Source: Paramarasmius palmivorus
Lineage: Eukaryota > Basidiomycota > Agaricomycetes > Agaricales > Marasmiaceae
Direction of reading: 5' to 3'
DNA length: 64,000 nt
Assembly: GCA_037176845.1 (NCBI GenBank)
Contig: JAYKXP010000020.1
Location: 434,001 to 498,000, forward strand
Positions 1-11,206 of the stretch are shown one piece after another. The notes beneath the pieces are model-generated. The model was not told the origin of the DNA, did not search any database, and was given only the letters and a program-made list of their open reading frames with translations. The position numbers and the translations under genes are program-made. How positions within the stretch are numbered: the first letter of the stretch is position 1; every line of letters starts with the position of its first letter.

Positions 1-874
1 GATCGTGTTGTTGGGGATGAGAGGTTACCTGATGCAAGGGATTTAGTCGTAGGAAAGGACGGGGATGGAGATGTCAAGTTGCCGTATGTGTGGGCGATAC
101 TGAATGAGGTTATGCGGTATGCTTTTGGCTTGTTTCTGGGTATGCTCGTTTTGAAGGAAGCCTGTTTAGATGGCAGCCTGTCAATCCCATGGGTACGTCA
201 ACACCATTTTACCTGTTCGGATTCACAGGTCGACCTCGGCCATTTCAGGTCTCGCGCATCTCGTTACGGAGGAAGACACGTACAGAGGATATCGCATCCC
301 AAAGGATTCAGTCGTTCTTGGGAATGCTTGGTTCGTCGATCTCTCTCTCTCCAAAGCAGACTAACGAAGCTCAACCTCAACCCAGGGCACTCCTCCACGA
401 CGAAACACTGTACGGCGCACACCCCGATTCATTCATCCCCGAACGGTGGCTGACATCCGATGGGAGATTGAATACGGAAATTCCGGAGCCAATGATCTTT
501 TGGGGGAGTGGTCGCAGGTATGTGTGTCCGCTTTTGTTATGTATGGTTTCTGCGTTCGCGTGGCTGAAAGGTGACACGTAGAATATGCCCCGGACGTCAA
601 TTCGCATTTTCCTCAATGTTCAATGTGATAGCTTGTGTTATGCATTGTTTTGATGTCACTGCACCGACAGATGAGCCTGTTTCTTCTGGAGGAGCGTTCG
701 AATCATCGTTGCAAAAGTAAGCCTTTAATCATGGTCATGTTCGCATCCTAGCTTGCTAATTCAGATACGAATCACAGTCGTCCTGTGCCTTTCCGATGTA
801 CCATCCGGCCAAGGTCGGCCAAACATGAGGCGTTGATTAGGAGTAGTGCTATGATGGATGAGTTGCAGTGTTAG
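1..874 (+). CDS. Cytochrome P450, C-terminal part (5' cut by window edge)
   Basis: Heme-thiolate monooxygenase of the fungal microsomal type (CYP64-like pattern); substrate unknown. The frame is open from base 1 and continues through exons 1-116, 170-192, 249-330, 386-517, 582-716 and 778-874, which add up to 195 codons including the stop. Visible landmarks in order are the K-helix ExxR (NEVMR followed by WQPVNPMG), the EDTYRGYRIPKDSVV strand region, the PERW motif, and an intact heme-binding loop FWGSGRRICPGR with its cysteine ligand. An intron splits the heme loop between GRR and ICPG. The protein ends with a short tail ...MMDELQC. The N-terminal membrane anchor and I-helix lie outside the window. 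No lesion is seen, so it is probably functional. Confidence 0.9.
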
Positions 875-2841
875 TCTACTAGTGCTGGGGGACGCCACAC
901 CACATGTCTTTTTTGTTCTGTGAGTGACACCTTGGTTACATGAACTTGAAGGGGTCCAGGGATGCTTACCAGTGGTAATCGTAATAGTACAGGCATCCTA
1001 CGTTCTTCGCGCTGCATGAAACACATCTCATTAATTAAATTTCTGGGCTAGGTGAACGAGTGTACATGTAATACCTCATCCGAGATGCCAAAAAATCAAT
1101 GCATACGGTACTTCCGGGCGAGACGCAAGCTCACGTTTTGGGGCTGAGCGCAGCGAATTTGACCGTTCTGGGGAGTCTGGTGCTTGAACGTTGAACCTGC
1201 ATTGCGATTAGCGGATTAGCGGATTAGCGGATGTCATCCTCCGTACCGAATCCCGCTGTAGTTCTGCATAATGCAGATCCCAGACGTTTCACACTCACGA
1301 ACCGGTCCGAGGAAACACTTTCAGCCTGAGGAAAACACGTCCTCGGACTCGAGAAACACCGGCCGCATAGAGCAGCACTTGAAGTTTTTAAAAAAACGAC
1401 TTGGTCCTTCCCTGTCGGAAGGTCGGGATCCGCGGCCATCGTCCGCGTCATGGGTAGGACAGTAACCCACCTCAACGGACGGCTATCATGTCAATCTCCT
1501 CTTGAGCCTCCAGGTAGGTAAATTGCACTGAAGGTTAACCGGAGTATACATGATTCACCGAGGGGTACCTCGAAATCAAGAGCATTAATCAACGTTCAGT
1601 CCGTTCCGAGAATCGGAAATTGGCTAGCGATGTGCAGGCCCATATGCACGATTTGCGGTCCGAACTCGGTATGTTCGGGACGCTGTAAGCACTCGAGTCT
1701 TTAGTATCAGCGCAAAGTCTGAGCACCGACGCTCAAACGGTCACTGGGGGAACAGCTTTGCCACTATCGCTTGTCAGGTTGCCGGTTTCGGTTTCGCTCG
1801 CGTCGGGAGTTGAGAGGTACAGTACGCACTGCCTCCGAGGTCACTTACGTGTGAGTCGGGGCGGGTTTCACATGTGATCTCAGCGACCCACCGTAATTGT
1901 CGGGGCGTAGGGACAGGGGCACAGGTTACGGCTGAATTCATGCGCACTTGCATGAGCTTGCATGTCGATCATACGCATACGTATAACCTGATGCATGGTG
2001 ACTCGTCGACGTGGGGGACCTGGGTTTTAAGGTTACGTCTGACTCTGAGACTGTTGCGTTGTTAAACTTGGAAGCTCCGCCGAATGCGCCCCACTTCGGG
2101 ACGTCGGTGCGACGACGAATTGGCAATGGTGGGGAGAAGGAGGAGCAATACCTAGCAATACCTTGGGTACTTATTGACGTGCTTTGACGTTGAGAGGGTT
2201 GCGTTGGTGAGTCGGAATAAACTGCGCATGTGGATTTGAATTTTTCAACAGCAACAACGGGGCCCGTGAGTGCTTGGTTTGCTGGAACGTTGAGCCTGCT
2301 GCTCGTCTCCGGAGAAACGGCGGGCGCAGGCGCAGCGATGTATCAAGTGCTCGTCAGGGATGGAGGATCCCTAGTCACCACATTGATTAAAGACATATCT
2401 ACCCGTTTTGAGTGGGGACGACTTAAACGTTGATGATGTCGATGAATGATTGATCGGTCGTCTGCCAAAACGGAACTCGAAAAATTGAGCGTTTCAGAAA
2501 AAAGTAGGATAACGATGGTGCTGTCTGTCGTTGTATAGATGATTTGATAGTGAGAATGCAGGCTTGTCGGAGCCGTGTGTACTATGTATTAGTGTAGGGA
2601 ACTAGTGACATGTTTAGAAACACTTGTGTGTGTGTTTTTTATATTCTACACTTCTCGCCTTGTACTTCACTGCGGATGGAACAAGGAAGACAAAAACAAC
2701 AATAAGAAGGAGCGGCGAAAGACCGGCGAAGGAGATGCGGTTGTGATGAAACGAGGCACAGTTGAAATTGACACGTGGCACAGCCATTGTTCCCGATCGG
2801 TAACTGAACAACTTTACAACCAGCCAAGCTTAGCACAAGCC
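875..2841. other. Gene-poor stretch
   Basis: I see no reading frame in this stretch that carries a recognisable motif or that extends across plausible introns. It holds a short 8-base tandem repeat near 1206 and otherwise looks like non-coding or decayed sequence between the P450 and the next gene. Confidence 0.5.
1206..1229. repeat. 8-bp tandem repeat, GATTAGCG x3
   Basis: Three perfect head-to-tail copies of GATTAGCG, followed by the start of a fourth (GAT). It lies in non-coding sequence. Confidence 0.85.
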
Positions 2842-2847
2842 TATAAA
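2842..2847 (+). promoter_or_regulatory. TATA box of the 2885 gene
   Basis: TATAAA lies 38-43 bases before the ATG at 2885, a usual spacing for fungal promoters with a short 5' leader. Confidence 0.5.
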
Positions 2848-2884
2848 TGTAAATCCATTCGCCGCACTTGTCTTTAACCGTCCC

Positions 2885-3826
2885 ATGGCTACCCAAACCC
2901 AGACCCAGCTATCCCATTCACAGCGTACCCGCCTAATCCGCTCAACACGAAAACTTGGTGCTTTGCTAGGCACAACTCCCCAAGTCATCGAGCTCACCGA
3001 TGATAACACGCCCTTGAACACTCCCAGATCCTCTTTTGACAAGTCATGCAGACCACGTTCTGGTGGTCAATCATTACCTCCACCTCTCGTGTTGAGGTTA
3101 CAATCCGTTCCAAGGGATTCTAAACCATCACAACCATCATCATCATCAGCAATCACTCTCCAGGTTCCTCGGTCACCCATGTCACCGACCTTTGATTCTC
3201 TCAACCGAGATTCGCCACCATCGCCATCATCTATCACTTACACAGGTCACTACGACATTCGCCGCAAGAAAATGGCGAAGCTAACGCGTACGCTCGGAGA
3301 GAACATTCCTCCAGAGCTTGTCTTTCAAGCCCCTTCTCGATCGGCCAAGCGCCTATCACGGAGCTACAGCGTCGAGGACCTCAAAACACCCACTCTTTCT
3401 TCATATGATTTTCCTTTACCTCCCAACACCCACGCAAAGTCCGAACCTGTCGAAGTTGATTTCGTCGTTCGGGTATCTTCGTCGTCCGATGATTCGGCAT
3501 CTGGGAGTTGGAAACCACAGATACAGCCTCGCTCGAGCTCGCTGCGGCTACGCTCACGAACCCAATCACGTCGAGATGACCGTGACCGATCATCGGCCTA
3601 TGAGGTCGGACGCCGCCATGGCCTTGGTCATGGCTACACGCCATCTGAATCTCAGACACCTTTCCTCAAATCCTCATCCTCGTCCTCAACGACGAGTTGG
3701 GACTCGTGCGAGTCTCTCGAGTCAGATCCCAACGCTTACGGGAGAAAGAAGGAAAGAGAATGGAGTGGAGAGTGGAATCAGAAGGATATGGGCGATGTGC
3801 TACGAAAGTTGCGCAACCTAAAGTGA
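2885..3826 (+). CDS. Conserved basidiomycete Ser/Pro-rich protein, 313 aa
   Basis: A single uninterrupted exon of 313 residues, unusual here because most neighbours are intron-rich. Two short conserved blocks stand out: an N-terminal TRKLGALLGTTPQVIE (about residues 20-36) and a central RRKKMAKLTRTLGENIPPEL (about residues 125-145). I have seen similar pairs of blocks in Agaricomycete hypothetical proteins. The rest is low-complexity, rich in Ser, Pro and Arg, and includes Ser runs near the C-terminus, so most of the chain is probably disordered. There is no signal peptide or membrane segment. A TATAAA lies about 40 bases upstream and supports this start. Function is unknown; the two helical blocks could be short binding motifs. 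Confidence 0.8.
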   Translation: MATQTQTQLSHSQRTRLIRSTRKLGALLGTTPQVIELTDDNTPLNTPRSSFDKSCRPRSGGQSLPPPLVLRLQSVPRDSKPSQPSSSSAITLQVPRSPMSPTFDSLNRDSPPSPSSITYTGHYDIRRKKMAKLTRTLGENIPPELVFQAPSRSAKRLSRSYSVEDLKTPTLSSYDFPLPPNTHAKSEPVEVDFVVRVSSSSDDSASGSWKPQIQPRSSSLRLRSRTQSRRDDRDRSSAYEVGRRHGLGHGYTPSESQTPFLKSSSSSSTTSWDSCESLESDPNAYGRKKEREWSGEWNQKDMGDVLRKLRNLK

Positions 3827-6800
3827 AGTTGATCGCCGATTGTGCTCGCCTGGCGGTGTCTTCGACGGGCTCGACTGCGCCGCACTTGGACTTTACACCT
3901 CGCTTTGGCTCGAGGCATCTCTCTTTCCCCATTTTTTTCTTGCGGTTGTAACGTTTCATCGACCCCTGGCTTTGTACATTCCTCCATTTTTTCGTTTTTT
4001 CTTGGCGCACTGTAACTATTACCATTACCAACTACATATCACGACATGCATGATACGACTTTCCCTTACTTTTACAGCTCTATAATTCTTACCATACAAC
4101 GTGAAATGTAAATATAAAACAATTAACATACAGCATAAAAACAAGACCGTCTAATGCATCACAACATTGCCTGTTAAAGTTTAATGTCTTCGGGGCCTTC
4201 CCGCTGGAGTTACAGTTACAGAACAACAAAGGAGATGGGGTTGTGGGGCTTGACAACACGGATAGAGTTCACCGTCCTCTCAACGAACAAGTGGAGAAAG
4301 AAGAAAGGAGATAAACGTCAATGTGATATATATTCAACACTAGGCGTTGTGACATGGTGAAGAAGCTCTAGAGTACCCGAGCAGCGGGAAGCTTCTGTAC
4401 GCTACATAGGTCGTCTGACTAGCAACTGTGTCCTCTGTGACTGATCGAAATCGCGAGCCTGAGAACGAGCAACCAAAAGAAAAGACAAACATGTAATAGC
4501 CACCCAATTAGCTTGCAATTTGTGGTGAACAGACACACGGGCTTTCGGGGTATGTAGTCCGAGATGAGTCATAATGCACAAACGCCTAGAGTTACCGGTT
4601 AAGTGCCCACGTACTTACGGTGTCGGTAACGAGGTGAATCCCGCTTGGGAGTCGGGTGTCTGTGCAGTATACAAGTCAGACCCCATCCAGGCAAGCCCGA
4701 GACTCAATATTGAATCATAAGTCTTGCCACGTAGTCAAATGACTCGAGCGATGAGGTGAACTCAGATTCCAGAATCACACCGCTTGAAGCTTGAAGAACG
4801 AAATAAAACGACCCGAGGAGTGATATACATTGGCCGCGATCCGCCTGAGTATACAGTAAGTACAGCAATGCCCATCGTGGTAGATATGCCTGTTTGCTTG
4901 CAAGTTGAATGAGTACATGTGAACAGCTTTCCGAGGATGGCGTCGACGGTGCCTTCGGGTACGCCGCCTGGAGTTACGTGTAACGTCGCGAGTGTGCCTA
5001 AGTGTCCGAGTCAAGATACAAAGTTCAAGCAAACAATCGAGTCTGGAGGTAAACGCACCATCGGGTGACTTTACATCACTACAAAGCTTCGATGCAGCTT
5101 GAGTTGTTAAATTTTTTTCTCCAGACTATTGGTCGATCATCCGGCGTCTTGTCGTGTTGCACTTGAATAGACAGACAAAAAACTCCTGGAGATACTTGTC
5201 ACGGCCGTGGGGTATAGAGGACTTCGGGGCCATGCGTAATGTAGCGATGTCCGTTTGAATAGGTGTATGGGTGTACGAGGGTGTATAGCTGTGGACAGAC
5301 ATTTACAATAGCATCAGCAGCTGAAACCCTAGCCTTGTGGTCCATCTGTCAGTCGTCCACCGCAATGAGCTTTTGTCGTCTTCGTTGCCCGACGTGATGT
5401 GGAACCGAATTGTGGAGAGCACCGGACCATGTGTGAAAGTGTCGTATTACTTGCGGTCGGACGATGGTTGAGTTGGTTCGTTGACAAGTTGAGACTTAAA
5501 ATGCTTGGTATTCTCAACGACAACTGGTTGTTTGATTTGCCAGTGACTTGCTCAAGCTTGAAGATCGTCGCGCAAGTACCAGCTGCAGAGCAAATCGTGA
5601 GTAACTGCATCGCCATTTCCTGGATACTACGGCTGAAACATCGCAATGACTAGTAGTGGGCTCGGGAATGTCAGATGCCACCTCTACGTCGTTCGGCGGC
5701 GAGCTAGATGCAAACGGTAGATGAGCCATGTTGTAAACAAACAGACTACTAAAGAAGACTGTACCACTTTTACAGTTACGAACATCATACCGACTCATCC
5801 ACGCTACGACGAGAATGCACGCAAATAACCAGCGACTTGAGGGCCCAAACCGTGAGTGGAGACTTTTAAACGAGACGAGGGAATCCATATTGTAGTGATG
5901 TTTGCCTGCATAGGTAGGCAGGGTTTCGTAACTAACAGACATCAGTAGCTGAAATATCCTGGGGATTGACAGACACTGGAGGTGAGTGGCTATGGACTTC
6001 AAGGTATGGCGTCGCCTGGGGCCTGAGGCCACGGTTTGGAAGGCAGAGCGATGACTTCAGGAAGGATCGTCGGTATCCCTCTACGCCTCCTAGGTGCAGA
6101 CGGTAAATGAGTCACGTTATAGATACTCGACAGGCCAAGGAAGAACGCACCACGCAGGAGATCTCAGCAACCAGCCAACCCTTGAATTATCCACGCTATC
6201 ATGGTGAATGCCCTAGAGAACTTCGGCTTGATGTTGCAAACTTGCGTGATGTAATGATGCTTGTAGTCTTATAGCTAGCCATCCACTGTCCAGACATAAT
6301 CAGTAACTGAAACAACCCAGATGCTTTGAAAGTACATACCCGGACTGGGGAGCGGGCTAGGTTGACACTGAGAGGATGATACTGAGCAACGGTCTTGATG
6401 TAGTAAGCCTAGCATCGTTGGATGCCTGAATTGTCATGATGTGATTCGGTGTAGCATCAGGAGTCCGGACTCACCACCGCAGATCGAAGGATTTTTATCA
6501 TCTATCTAGGTAACATTTTGCTATCCACTTCACCAATACCTCTGGAGGCTCGTGAAACAGATTTGTGGATGGATCCGTGTGGAAATGTCATCGAAAGAGG
6601 GTATTGCTTGCGGTCAGACTGATACAACGGGCGATGGTGACGGCTGAGTTGGTTCCTTGGTGAGCTGAGACCCAAAAGACATCCTCGGCTTGACTATCCA
6701 AGATCCGATTGCATTGCGCTGAGAATTGTGCGTTTCCACAATAACAGAAGCGAGTGGATCGTGGCGAATATCAGGGCTTTAGACAGAGCTGAGCACAAGT

Positions 6801-7113
6801 ACTTTAGAAAGGAAATGGTGAAACTGTACCGTACCGCGTTCCACAGGTCCGAGGTCGCGAAAATGGTCCCATTTCGGAATGAGCGTGGTAAATTTTAGCT
6901 GTTATGGGAACCGCTCGAGCGCGCGCCACAAGTCGCATCAGGGCGTAGACAGAAGCTTGCATTACACGTTAACGGCCTTTAACAGCGCAGTGACCAAAAC
7001 AAGAACTTTCTAGAAATTATTATAGAAATTTACCAAGAAATTACGCCAGGACTGGGAGTACCTATACATTTGGCGCACAATCGACAATGATACTAATCCA
7101 AACACGAACTATT
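3827..7113. other. Long gene-poor stretch with decayed duplicated sequence
   Basis: Apart from the relic annotated at 5330-6700, I find no gene here. Frames are short and broken. The start is likely 3' untranslated sequence of the 2885 gene. Imperfect direct repeats are visible between about 5.4 and 6.8 kb. Confidence 0.45.
5330..6700 (-). pseudogene. Decayed, internally duplicated relic of a membrane protein gene
   Basis: On the minus strand two stretches read as diverged copies of the same C-terminal region. One, near 5690-5770, reads VFFSSLFVYNMAHLPFAS; the other, near 6080-6160, reads GAFFLGLSSIYNVTHLPSA. Both resemble the last transmembrane segment and tail of the 7-TM proteins found further right, but no complete frame survives. 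A second pair of similar stretches lies at about 5400-5520 and 6565-6690, sharing words such as TTGCGGTC and GAGTTGGTTC. Frames are interrupted by stops that cannot be removed by credible introns. I infer old tandem copies of a DUF6533-like gene; the family call is tentative. Confidence 0.35.
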
Positions 7114-7927
7114 TCACTTCTTCCGAGTCTCATTAGAGTAAATCATCTCCGTAAATGGCCTGCGTAAAATGCTCGTCAGTAGGTAGGTATCCACGGGTGA
7201 CACAATTACTCACTCTTCGTAATGCAAGGCGAGAGCATAAGTAGCGTGGACATATAACGCCACCAAAAGACCTGCTGGACGTTCGTACCTTTAACAGAGT
7301 CAGTGCGGCGAGGCAACAGCACAGAAACCTTCCTCACCATAGTGCGGCCCCAACAAAACACATAGTACTCCCAGTATACATTGGGTGTTTCAAGACGTTG
7401 AAAGGAAAACAGGTAACGCGTTGCTTTTGCAATATGCCAAAGTAGTCCCCCATGTACGTCCCGTAGAATCCCAGTGCATAGAAAGATGTCGCCACAAGAA
7501 AGTTACCGCCACCAAAGATTAGCCAAGCGATGATAGTCTGTAGGAAGTATGGGAGTGGGCAGTGTGGTTGGGCGAAAAGCGCTGCTTTGTATCTTCAAGC
7601 AAAATCAGTTTGCGCGACAAGGTGATGGTCGCACAGTGCTTACAGAACGTCCCGCAAGAGACCTGCAAAAAAAATACTGAGTCCGAGGATGGTACATCCA
7701 GCTCGTGCACCAATAGTCTTCGTCAATGTCCTGTTTCTATATTCTGCCAATGTCATGATGTAAGTTCGATGCCCAGGTGACCCAGGTAAAACGATCCCAC
7801 CATTCCGGCCGACAATATTCCAGACAAGAGGGCTTGCACCAATAGAAATCATAGAGACATATAGAGAAGGTTGACTGAAGTCGACGAATGAAAAGAGGCC
7901 TCGTAGCAGCCCCATGATAGCGCCCAT
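7114..7927 (-). CDS. OPI3: Phospholipid methyltransferase, OPI3/PEM2 type
   Basis: Methylates phosphatidyl-N-methylethanolamine and the dimethyl form to phosphatidylcholine with S-adenosylmethionine, in the endoplasmic reticulum membrane. Splicing on the minus strand gives about 200 residues, close to yeast Opi3 (206). Landmarks in order: DFSQPSLYVSMISIGASPLV, WNIVGRNEYRNRTLTK, the hydrophobic stretch with FYALGFYGTYMGDYFGI, the FPFNVLKHPMYTGSTM motif, the final membrane segment ALYVHATYALALHYEE, and the C-terminal PFTEMIY. At least four short introns interrupt it. Start is the ATG at 7927, with a TATATATATA about 50-60 bases upstream; the stop is at 7114-7116. All the strong family motifs are intact, so I expect an active enzyme. 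It stands alone among membrane-protein genes of other families. Confidence 0.93.
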
Positions 7928-7977
7928 GGCTGGCGAGGGGCACTGGCACCGTTACCGTAGTCACCTACAACACGCCT

Positions 7978-7987
7978 TATATATATA
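7978..7987 (-). promoter_or_regulatory. TATA box of the OPI3-type gene
   Basis: TATATATATA, 51-60 bases upstream of the ATG at 7927 on the minus strand. No other gene start competes for it. Confidence 0.5.
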
Positions 7988-8418
7988 CGATGTTTCGGCA
8001 TCATGTACAAATACCGTTCAATCTTCGAATCTTCCCTTGTCAAGCTCCGCGCGGCGCCGTTAAAGAAGCAGTCGGCTGTGCTATGTTTTTGTTTTTCCAA
8101 GAACTTGACCAATTGATTGGCAGATGGGACTTTCGTTCCGGTCACAACGCGATGGAATCATCTTGTGGACCCCCCAAAGAATGTCCCGCCACACCAGAAT
8201 CCGCCGCATGGAGATCGAAGATAAATCGGCTTGTCACAGTGTGATTTGCTTCTAGGCGGAAGCCTTCAGGTTAAGATTATGAGCCCGATTTGGTGTCCTT
8301 GCATCCTATTGGTGATGCGTTAACGTCTAATTTCCGCCGCATCTCAGCCATACACGACACGCATGACAGCCCGAACACTGTATTAATTATGTATACATAC
8401 ATACTTTGGTACGCAAAT

Positions 8419-9975
8419 TCAAGTCTCTCCGAACCATGATCGTGCATGGTCGAACGTCTGCAGAGAATGAGGACCGGCACTAGGGTTGTGTATGATTCCG
8501 GAAATAGGCAGCGGTGTCATTGGCCCTTGAATTCGAAAGTGGAGGGATGATAGTTGGTCCCGGTCGATAGAAGACAAACCCCCGTTCGCGCTTTTCACTG
8601 AGCTCTCCTTGAGGTTTAGCATCATTCGGCTGGTTGATATTGAGTAAACGACAGGCAGAAATCTGATGCAACGTTAGTCGATACGACGGCTAGACTCTGA
8701 AGACTGACGCAGTAAGCAAGTTCGCATTGACAGACTGGAACATGATTTAGCGGTGTCAAGTGCGATTGAACGACGAAACAAACGCACGGATGCTTTGTAA
8801 CGGACGATGACATTGGCGACCGAGAATGCTGTTCAAGGTACGATAAAGTCTCGGTTATTCAGGCGAATCCATTTTCGGTAGAGGCCGGGACTCGCCTAGA
8901 ATCAAGAAGTTTGCGCATAAACCTAAAAAGGTATAGTGTCAGGCCACGAAATGAGCATGGACTATGACATGCACCCACCGTCTGTAAAGAAGACTTTGAT
9001 GAGCGTGGTCCTTTCTGGTTGGCGCCCTTCATAGATATTTAAGTAGGAGTCGAGCCGTTCAGATATGTTGTAACCTACAAAGTAGTCCCCAGGCCTGAAC
9101 AGCAGTCAAGGCGAATATCACTATGGAATATAAGTCATTATAATACAGGGCTCGTCGCTTTGAAGACCCACCGCCTTGATACGAAGTGATGATGATGTAA
9201 CCGGGACCAGCTGAAGAAGAGGAGGCATCTCCATAGTAGGGAGGACATATGTTGAACATGCTGTGTAGAGTTTCGCCGAAGTCTGCAAAATCGCCTTTAG
9301 GGGTGATTGTATATTCGTAAAGGACACTCACTATTCTGAGTTAGCTGGAAGCGCGAAGCCTGGATAATGCCCGCTACGACTACAGCAGCGCAGGAACCCG
9401 CGAGGATGCATGTAACGATATATTTCCTCTGCCATAGCGCCCATACTCGTAGGGTAAGGAATGCTATGTGATTCCAATCAGTCCACTGAAACAGCAGAGT
9501 ATTGATGCATACTTTCAGCAACGAATATCTCGCACATTATCGTAACTGGAAAGATCAGTCCATAACTATATTCGTGATCATTGGACTCACAGAATGTAGC
9601 TTGAGTCACTTTGGCACAGCCGGAAAGAGAGATGTTTCGAGAAGCGTCCACTAGCGGGTGTCGGTGATACTGGCGAAACGTTTTTATGCAGTCACGCACC
9701 ATATAAGCAAAGAAAGGATGCGGCGAATGGTAGGTAACGAGTGAGGAGAAACAGAACCTTCCCCAAATTCCATGGGGATTTGTGCCACACATAACGAATT
9801 TCTTGACCTGGATTTTGTGAACTCTCGTGAAGCGCATGTACCATAGAAAGACATACCAGAAGTCAGGAGGTAGTCATAGATCTCCTTGAACATTAGCGAC
9901 CCATCAATCGGAACACCACGCGCAGTCCCCTCACCAAGAGCGTCAGACCAGCCACTGAGGAATCTTCAGAAGAGG
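8419..9975 (-). CDS. DUF6533-type 7-TM protein A (start unresolved)
   Basis: Multi-pass membrane protein of the large Agaricomycete DUF6533 family, function unknown. Splicing gives the family N-terminus: SSVAGLTLL, then EIYDYLLTSGQEIRYVWHKS, then PWNLGKVLFLLTRYLPFAAS. A luminal part VDASRNISLSGCAKVTQATF follows, then membrane segments containing IAFLTLRVWALWQRKYIVTC and IVIFALTAVQAWGLL, and a hydrophilic tail ending HARSWFGET. Introns of about 45-60 bases separate these pieces. The exon carrying SSVAGLTLL ends at 9935, and I could not settle the first exon, so the 5' limit is approximate. It is most similar to gene C at 14808, which shares the VDGTRNQSVSGC-like segment and the MMLNL...WFG tail. 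No disabling change seen. Confidence 0.75.
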
Positions 9976-11206
9976 GGCAAAAGGTGATACATGATAGTGC
10001 ACTTGCATTCCGTAAACTGTGGATTCGTGCCCAAAAGTTAGGAATGATTATTTTAAGTAGGACACTGCAGGACCCACCACCACAACGCGAATCTGAGAAG
10101 GGTAGGAGACCAGCTCCTCCATGAAAGGTGAAACAAGGAGTGACATGGGAATTTGAGATTCTTATTCTCGCACATAAGTATAAAGTATGCTTTACGTCAA
10201 AAGTAGTCAAAGCTCACCAAACATAGTATTCCGGAGTATCATGATGGTGTGGCGGGCATAAGAGGGACCCACACAAATTCATCAAGTGGCAGGTGCCAAT
10301 CACCTCGTTCGTTGCTGTACAAGAGGTTCCGAACAGAAAGTGATGTTTGTTTTCCGGGGTCTGATCTGAAGTGAAACAAAGAACAATGATATCGATATGA
10401 GACGCGGAAGTTGGAGGAGGAGGAGGCAGACCATTGTAATTATTGAGATGAAGTTATTCGGTCTGATCCTTATTCAAGTAGGCCTGTCAAGGTGCATACA
10501 TACAAATACTGTAAGGTGGGGATCGAGGACGAGCGCTGGGAGAACGTACCTCCAGCTTTTGATATGCTTTTGTGGAAGACGCTAGTCTCCTCAACGACAA
10601 TCTCAGCTCGCTCTCCCTCTTCTCGGTACATATAATCGTATCCGGAGCTAAAGGCAGAAAACTGTCGAGCTTCATGAAAGAAGACATAGTGGTACAGGTG
10701 AGAAATCGAACCGCGGTGATATGCTCACCTAATCAACCCCCGGAACGGACCGCCGACCGGTCGAAATTTCTTGAAGTTGAAAGCCTGTGAAGTTTGTGAA
10801 CCACTCAAATTGAACCATCACTACTCACCCAACTAAGTGCTCACTATCATTTTGGAATCAATACCATCAAGACCCAGCACTCAGCACTCAGCATCAAACC
10901 GATCGAAGCTCTAATGATATAGGAGAAACCCAATGACCCATGCCGAAGCTTGAACGAACTTTTCTCGACCTTCTCGGACAGCATTGAGGCTGTATGGACG
11001 GATACCGTCTGGGATTCGTGATACTGTCCATCATCAATGTTCTCGTGATTGATGATCACCGCTAGAACGTGACATGGTAGCCTTCTCATATAATTCGAGT
11101 GCAGTGCCTTACAATAGATGACTGGTGCCGTTTCTCCCTCTGGTTGGGGAACTCTTTTGAGCTAGTATGGAATTCGAGCTTCTCCGAGCTTCTGCAGTAC
11201 GTCGTC
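9976..11206. other. Intergenic stretch between divergent DUF6533 genes A and B
   Basis: This holds the unresolved 5' exon(s) and promoter of gene A, and the promoter of gene B, which reads the other way. I see no further gene. Short open frames near 10400-10790 have no recognisable motif. Confidence 0.4.

Noticed and set aside
3666..4085. Open frames on both strands overlapping the 3' end of the 2885 gene
   Set aside because: They are out-of-frame overlaps with the coding exon and its 3' region and have no motif.
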